64,000 bases of DNA, taken from NCBI GenBank assembly GCA_009741485.1, contig CM019218.1:30154898-30218897 (forward strand), read 5' to 3'. This DNA is from Malurus cyaneus samueli (taxonomy: Eukaryota > Chordata > Aves > Passeriformes > Maluridae). Made by a program: the position numbers and the translations under genes. Every line of letters begins with the position of its first letter. Position 1 is the stretch's first letter. Below, one piece after another: positions 58,601 through 64,000 of the stretch. Below the pieces are notes generated by a model, which worked only from the letters and a program-made list of their open reading frames with translations, did not search any database and was not told the origin of the DNA.

Positions 58601-61600
58601 TCAGATAGCCAGGTTGAGTCAGAGAGGCTGGCCTGGAGTTCAACACAGACTGAAAAGCCAAACAGCAAAGAAAGGAGCCATCCCCGCTGCATTCTGTCAG
58701 GAGGGAGTTCTGCTAACTGACAGCTCAGTTTCTTTCTGTTAGTGCTGGCAATGTCTGCAGTATGCATGTGCTTCTGCATCCATAATTAATGCAATCTAAT
58801 ATTTCAAAAATCTTCCCTTTATAACTATGCTTTGTAGGCTCATATCTATGAAAATTGTGGAGTTTTATTTAGAGTCCAAGGACACTACGTCGTCCTGAAA
58901 AGAGCTAGAGATAAATGTGGGTCTCCTTTTTGACGTTTTCTTTCTATGAAGCAGCTCTTGATGTGATCAGCTGAACTGTTTTCTTAGGTTATTGACTGCC
59001 AGAAATGAAACTTCTAAAATTTATGCTACTCAATATTTACTTTTTCAGATTTTGAATGTGCAAAATGAACCATTGTGGAATGACTGGCAGGATCTGAAAA
59101 AAACCTGCACTGATGACCCCCAGGCTGTCATGAATATCATTCTGAAAGCCAAGGTTAGACATCATTGTGTGAATTTTGTTGAATTAGAATATATTAAATT
59201 TTGAGTAAATAAATTCATTGAAATAGCATCTTCAGTAATCAGTGGAGATTACTGAAGTTTGGTAAGTGGGAGGAAGGATTTCTTTACTCAGTTCTGTTCT
59301 ACAGAAACGAATACAGATCGATGTTTAATATCAAGATTTACATGTAGTTAATAATTCTTAAGTTATAACTCTTACTCTGAGATGTAGCTTGTTAATTTCT
59401 TTTACAGTTTTGAAGATTTTAAAATAGTATGACTGGGCATAATATAGACTTGATTATTAGGTAAATGCTAATATTGTGATTCTGGCTGGCTCTAAGTGTC
59501 TCTGAAAAACTAACTTGTTTGCAGTGCAGTAAACAAGGCATTTTAAATGCAGGCTTTGACTGACAAAATTGACTATTATCATCTTTGTCGATGTAGTTTT
59601 TTTTTATATCTTCTAAGCTACAGAATCTCTTGAAGTTGATCAGAAACTTTGAGAGAGGGTAGAGTTTGCTCTTTTATTTTTTTAAATTTATTTTTTAAAA
59701 TTCTTTAGGACTATGAGTTGTGTGAGGAATGGGGTCGCTTGTATCCTGTCCCAAGAGAAGACTTGATCAACCTTCATCGTGAGCACCTTCTCCACTTACT
59801 GGAAATGGAAGACATGGAAAAGGCATTGCAGGTAATAGCAAGATATTCTCAGTCTTATATCCATGTCAGGTAAGTTGACAACTGTTCTCCCTGCCTTCAT
59901 TGTGTGCGTTTTCACGGGTTTTTTGGTTCCACTCTTAAGAGATACTATTTGCTTAGATAAACTTTTAGGATCCTAGCTCTCCCCTGTTCTGCTTAAGAAA
60001 AGATGCCGCTTGACAATTTAATTCTTGGACCTAATAGCATAAATGTCACTTACATGGAAATACAAGGCTTCTTTGATTTGAAAAATCATAATGAAGTATG
60101 TCAGTGCTGCTTAAGCAGAAAAATCAGGATTGAAACTAATGACTTGAAGTGGTCAGTTGTGCTTCAGTGCCCAACTGAATTAGTGGTATAAACTTATTTT
60201 TTATTTTTATGATAATGGAGCTGTCAGAGAGTGAATTAATTTGCATACTGGAACATTGTAGGGTAATCAGCTGTCACTGACAGAAGACAGCAACATTCCA
60301 GGAATGTTGTAGGGTTTCAGTGTGTTTTGTTTGGTTTTCTAGCTTTTACAAAGAATTGAAGACCCTGGTGTTTGCCTTGCCATCAGTGAACAGTCCCTTG
60401 ACCAGCACCTGAACTTGGCAGCCTCTCACTTCTTGGCTGATTACCTCACAGCTCACTTCTATGCCAATCTGACAACAGCACGCCGGAATGAAATCCAGGC
60501 ACTTTATATAGGATCAAAGGTCAGTAAAACACCTGCCTTGATGGATTAACAGCAATAAATAATTGCATAAGTAATTTTGTAATGCAATGCATAATATTTC
60601 CATAGTACAAGAATCCTGTAGGTTTTACCAGAACATTCTCACCACATCAGGTCTAACATCCTGAGTGTCAGGATCCAAAGGAAAGTTAGAGATGGCTTAA
60701 AGCTTTTCTTCCCCTTTTTCATTTTTGCAGTTCCATATTATGAGGTGGTTGTAACTCCCACTGTGAACAAAGCAGTCTTGTGTTTGAGCTGTGGGGAGTG
60801 GAAGAACACACAGGCTGAAAGAGGATAGGATGGGATAAAATAAAATTGTGGAATTTATCAGAACAATTGCTATCTTTGTTCCAAGTGAAGAAGAAAATAC
60901 CCTCAACTTACTCTCTGTGTCAGTAAGACCAGGTGTCCTACATAAGCCCACCTGTATGGTCGTCTTTGACTTCATGTTTCTCCCAAATGCCTTCCAGAGT
61001 AGACAGTATCTCTCCTCTTTCTGGATGGCCACTGCCTTTACCGAAGTCACACAGGTTCTGTGCTCAGCCTGGGAATGGATGCATTCATCAGCAGATCACC
61101 TTATTTGGATGCATTAAACATTTGCAAACAAAATGCAGTGCTTTTGGTAATGTCTGTTTTGGTGTAAGATTATAAACAGCAGATTGCTCCATTGTGTGCC
61201 ACAACAATATTTTGCTGCACTGCTGTTTTCTTACTTCTTCCTTCTGAAGACATGACTTAATTTGAAAAGTGTCCATATTAACTGTCCATATAGAGGAGAA
61301 TTGCTTTTATTTTCTTCTCTTAACATTTCCTCAAATGATGGAAGGATAAGGATTGGGCTAATATGCTTTTTATAAGCTTATTTTAATAAGTGAATGTGCT
61401 GTGTGCTGCTACAATATACTTGTCACAGGGTCACAAAAGGTTTTCCACTCTTCCATATCCTCTGAAATGAGGCAGTGTTTTATAGAATGGAAAGTGGAAG
61501 CTCAGTAATTCTGCAAGTCCACTCAGCAATTCTGTAACAGAAGTAGGAATTGGTCTGAGAAGTCCCACCTGCTTTTTTGACCTCCACCTATTAATCCATT

Positions 61601-63140
61601 CTCTGCATAAATTATTGCTTGAGTTTCTTGTCTTTAATCTCACAGAAACGTAGATTTGAAGATGTGTAATTTTATGATAGACTTTTTTCTTCTGTCTCAG
61701 GTGCTGCTGACTCTGCCTGAGCTCTCCCGTGTTAACTACTTCCACCTCTCCTCAAGGCCACTGCTCATGCTAGAGCAGCTCCTCATGAATATGAAGGTGG
61801 ACTGGGTAGCTGTTGCTGTGCAGACACTTCACCAGCTCTTAGCTGGGCAGGAAGTTGGTTTTGCTGTAGAAGACATTGACAATTTGCTTTCCAAGTACGC
61901 AGAAAAAGCTCTCAACTTCCCTTTCACATTAAAAGAAAAGAGATCAGGTAACTGTCTATGAGAATGCTGTTTTTCATTTGAGAAAGAAGGGCTAATATAC
62001 TCCCAGAATTATTTCAGCAGTTGTGCATAACATTTTTTAGATGTGTGCGTCCCGTTTCCCTCTAGCCCAGAACAAGTTCTTGAAGTCTTTGCCTCTCTTG
62101 TAAACAGATGTTTTCTAGGGCCAACAGCTTCGAAAGTTTCTTGGACTTTTCTCTGTTGCCCTTGTTGAGGTGTCTTTTCTTGTATGATACTGATCAGTTT
62201 TATTTTACTCCTGTTTAATGCAGTCGCTGACAACTTTAGCACTTCTAAAGCCTGGAGCCTCAAATAGAATGGAGATTTAGTCCTCTGTAATACTTCCTCC
62301 TACCAGAGTTCTATTCGTTTTTCATATGGGAAACTTTTAGACTTGTAATTCTGTTTAACAATCTCATCATGGTTCTTCTTTCTGGTTTGCCAATCCCTTC
62401 TCATGCATGTTGTCTTTGTCTCGTGCACTTGGCTTCTTTTAAGGCTCTAGACCTGGAACAGCAGAGGGTGCTGCAGATCCATCACAGTGCTTTAGTGTCA
62501 GTGTATTAAAAACGTATGGTTCTGTACATATCTATATCTGTTTATACCTGCTGATATGGTACCAATTTGCATTATACCAGTTTCCAGGTGTTGACTTCAT
62601 TTCGTGTTTTAAAGCTGCAGATCTTTCTAACATAAAAGCATCAGATTATCTGTCTTTCCCTGCCAAATGATCTATAATTTTGCCAATATATTCCTTCCAC
62701 TGCAATGTGAAGCATTTAATATTTGGCATGAGCATCTTGTGTAAAGCAATTGTTTTTGCATCTCTGCTGCAGTATTCCTATACCTCTCATTACTCCATTG
62801 CTTTGATAAGGATCTCTTTCTTTGGTTTTTAGGTAATTTAATTTTTTATAGTTTTACATTAGATTAATTAATTTTTGTGGACTAATTTTCTTGCAAACTG
62901 TTATTTGTAATTACATAGGTAATCCTGTTTTGTGCTGACATTCTCACTCCTGTGAATGGATTCCTCTAATCTTGTTGAAAACAGATACATGTATTGGCCA
63001 GTATTGTCTGATCTTTTTCCCGGTTCTTCCCTTTGTCCTAGATTCTCTGATACGTATCCAAGAAAGTCTCAATCAGGTTTTGGAGTGTGAAGCATTGTCT
63101 AAATCAGGATCATCAGAGCTATCTCCTGTCACCTTTACTG
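34629..63140 (+). CDS. ZFYVE26: ZFYVE26 (spastizin, FYVE-CENT), N-terminal two thirds; gene runs off the right edge
   Basis: Spastizin binds PI3P through a C-terminal FYVE finger and works with spatacsin and AP-5 in autophagic lysosome reformation; it also acts in cytokinesis, and human loss causes spastic paraplegia 15. Supported coding exons: 34629-34819, 36230-36308, 37019-37108, 38975-39527, 40914-41044, 41883-42047, 43252-43340, 43605-43765, 46968-47150, 47738-48388, 49055-49144, 49841-49909, 50531-50682, 51908-52106, 52422-52685, 52854-52973, 53236-53400, 54348-54575, [one unresolved], 56698-57434, 57998-58194, 59049-59153, 59709-59831, 60343-60519, 61701-61947, 63042-63140. Phases agree across every listed junction except around the unresolved exon. 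This is about 1755 codons of roughly 2540. Diagnostic strings include F-C-E-C-V-R-R-G near the N-terminus, L-L-G-W-T-H-C-Q-S-L-E-S-A-K, F-C-A-M-K-Y-A-I-Y-A-L-C-V-N-S-H and E-Q-L-L-M-N-M-K-V-D-W. The FYVE finger lies beyond 64000. Donors of exon 4 (GTTTGT) and the 59153 exon (GTTAGA) are weak. Confidence 0.95.
36175..36238 (+). repeat. Duplicated splice-acceptor sequence at ZFYVE26 exon 2
   Basis: The 15-mer TTGCAGATGGGGACA occurs at 36175-36189 and again at 36224-36238. Each copy is a plausible 3' splice site. Only the second keeps the ZFYVE26 frame (W-G-Q-N, like human C-G-Q-D). Use of the first would add 49 nt and reach a TAG inside the exon (36243-36245). Confidence 0.8.
40030..40086 (+). 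mobile_element. CR1 LINE, 3' end fragment
   Basis: ACTTGATGAACCTGATGGGTCCCTTCCAACT followed by ATTCTGTGGTTCTGTG is the CR1 3' terminus in sense orientation. It lies in ZFYVE26 intron 4. The upstream boundary is not visible; older CR1 sequence may extend left. Confidence 0.8.
40414..40577. repeat. Nested local duplication with near-palindromic core
   Basis: A 58-bp block (40414-40471) recurs at 40519-40577 with one inserted base. Between them is a 32-bp unit beginning ACTAGTACCAGC, present twice at 40465-40496 and 40497-40528. Each inner unit contains CCAGCACTAGTACCAGTGCTGG, a near-perfect inverted repeat with one mismatched pair. It lies in ZFYVE26 intron 4. Confidence 0.9.
43135..43227. repeat. 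AAACTTTTAAAG tandem array before ZFYVE26 exon 7
   Basis: Five or six imperfect copies of an AAACTTTTAAAGAAA-like unit end about 25 bp before the exon 7 acceptor at 43251. The unit core CTTTTAAAG is itself nearly self-complementary. The array occupies the usual branch-point region, leaving a short T-rich tract for splicing. Confidence 0.8.
43766..44175 (-). other. Intronic antisense open frame of unknown nature
   Basis: A minus-strand frame is open from about 44184 to 43552 (about 207 codons from a TTG at 44175). Its last third is the antisense of ZFYVE26 exon 8. The rest, within intron 8, has a coding-like composition: L-S-E-I-C-P-C-V-T-K-E-I-S, K-I-I-F-R-C-S-L-D-F-F-C-K and L-P-E-L-Q-K-W-V-K-G. 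I do not recognise it. No promoter, start context or splice structure supports a gene. It could be an old retrocopy fragment or chance. Confidence 0.2.
56041..56110 (+). other. ZFYVE26: Candidate for the unresolved ZFYVE26 exon 19
   Basis: The exon ending at 54575 leaves phase 1 and the exon starting at 56698 needs phase 2, so an exon must lie between. After TGTACCTCAG at 56031-56040 the correct phase reads A-T-M-K-F-S-P-G-C-L-S-Q-V-V-Q-P-A-V-S-H-. This is loosely similar in spacing to the human segment V-K-V-G-N-P ... V-S-H-L-L-F. No in-phase GT donor follows before the frame loses resemblance. The exon may lie elsewhere, use an unusual donor, or carry an indel. Confidence 0.3.
57456..57502. 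repeat. T-rich low-complexity tract
   Basis: A run of T with scattered C and A lies directly after the ZFYVE26 exon that ends at 57434. It is a simple sequence with no gene content. Confidence 0.8.
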
Positions 63141-63188
63141 GTAAGGTTAAGTCCTTGGTGCCTGTTGGGGTTTTACCTCAAAAGCAAC

Positions 63189-63500
63189 CACAGCTGCTGG
63201 ATCATTCCCCCACCAGCCCCTTCACAGGTGGGATGTGGGGGAGATTTGGAAAAGCATAAAACCTGTGGGTTGAGGTAAGGACAGTTTTTAGTAAGTGAAA
63301 TCAAGTAAAATATAGTAATAATTATTATGATGAAAAGGGAGATAAGAAGAAGAAAAAGAAGATAACCAAAAAAACCAAATCCTGTATTATACAATTGCCC
63401 TTCATCTGCTGACCAATGTCCAACCCATTCCCCAGCAGAGATGAGCCCCTTCCAGCCTTTTTCCTCCAGTTCATTCACTGGGTATGCCCTTCTATAGTCA
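63189..63500. mobile_element. Old avian interspersed repeat, LTR-type (probable)
   Basis: Phrases such as GCTGCTGGATCATTCCC, GGAGATTTGGAAAAGCATAA, AACCTGTGGGTTGAGGTAAG, CATCTGCTGACCAATGTCCA and TCACTGGGTATGCCC match, with decay, a repeat I remember as widely dispersed in bird genomes and usually classed with LTR retrotransposons. No coding region is present. Both ends are uncertain and it may extend toward 63700. It lies in the ZFYVE26 intron after 63140. Confidence 0.5.
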
Positions 63501-64000
63501 TTGAATTTTTTGGTCCTTGTATTTTTTTTTTCCTAGCATCCCTCTTGTGACCTGAGGCAAATAGCACAACTTGTATTGTCTGAGGCTCCACTCGCAGTTC
63601 TCAGACACAAAAAATTGGAAACTAAGTAATTTAAGCCAAAACAACTGAAAAATGTTTGTAGCTAAGAAACAACCAAAAATTCTTCTGTAGGTTCTGTTCA
63701 GCAATTAATGCAAGAGATGCACAGTCTGTGTATGCTCTCAGGGAACAACTAACCGAGAATATCCTCAGACCCCCGAGCATGATGATTCTCAGCAAGTGAT
63801 GAGCGTGAACTAAAACTAAAGAATGATATCCTGAGCTACAGTTTAGGGTGTCTGAACTATTTCCTGGTTCTGTATCCTGAACTGAAGACTCTTCTTGCCT
63901 ACATGAAGTGACAGCAGTGTCTTGGATTGGACTGTGTAGCTCTTCAGCTTTTTCTTATAATGGTCACCTTAATTTGTTAGTTAGAAAACTTGAATGCATC
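63501..64000 (+). other. ZFYVE26: Remainder of ZFYVE26 intron, no exon recognised
   Basis: The next expected exon should lead toward the FYVE finger. A possible acceptor at 63690 (TTCTGTAG) opens a phase-compatible frame, G-S-V-Q-Q-L-M-Q-E-M, but it stops at 63748 without family resemblance or a donor. I see no exon here. Confidence 0.4.

Noticed and set aside
63690..63748. Possible next ZFYVE26 exon after a TTCTGTAG acceptor
   Set aside because: The phase fits, but the frame stops after about 20 codons with no donor and no similarity to the region before the FYVE finger.

Overview
This is vertebrate nuclear DNA, almost certainly from a bird. Short coding exons are separated by long AT-rich introns with GT-AG borders, promoters sit in CpG islands, and three fragments carry the characteristic 3' end of CR1, the dominant avian LINE. 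A fourth repeat resembles a common avian LTR-type element. There are no operons, CRISPR arrays, or rRNA or tRNA genes that I can see.

Layout from left to right. (1) 1-2410, minus strand: first coding exon (2370-2410) and part of intron 1 of ATP6V1D, the V-ATPase V1 subunit D gene. (2) About 2170-3130: a CpG-island promoter shared head to head by ATP6V1D and EIF2S1, with a TFEB-type E-box, an inverted CCAAT box and a CTCF-like site. (3) 4636-12287, plus: complete EIF2S1 (eIF2 alpha) in seven coding exons, 315 aa, with the regulatory serine intact. (4) 17549-27248, plus: complete PLEK2 (pleckstrin-2) in nine exons, 356 aa, PH-DEP-PH. (5) 29387-32734, minus: a complete four-exon galectin fold gene of 143 aa. 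It is most like galectin-related protein (LGALSL) but is a distinct gene, and it converges on PLEK2. (6) 33350-34200: two tandem arrays with 14-bp units, the second a large GC-rich minisatellite. (7) 34629 to beyond the right edge, plus: ZFYVE26 (spastizin, FYVE-CENT), start codon and 25 supported coding exons, cut off before the FYVE zinc finger.

ATP6V1D and ZFYVE26 both serve the lysosome (acidification; autophagic lysosome reformation). EIF2S1 is the hub of the integrated stress response. PLEK2 is a phosphoinositide and actin adaptor. They are neighbours by inherited synteny (the human 14q23-q24 group), not as a functional cluster.

The most interesting item is the small galectin-like gene. 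Human PLEK and LGALSL both lie on 2p14, so finding PLEK2 next to an LGALSL relative here looks like a surviving duplicate from the early vertebrate genome duplications, absent from the human locus as I know it. Other points: one ZFYVE26 exon I cannot place cleanly, a duplicated splice acceptor at ZFYVE26 exon 2, and the minisatellite between two divergent genes. All exon borders were read by eye from frame, splice sites and remembered family sequence; no alignment was run.
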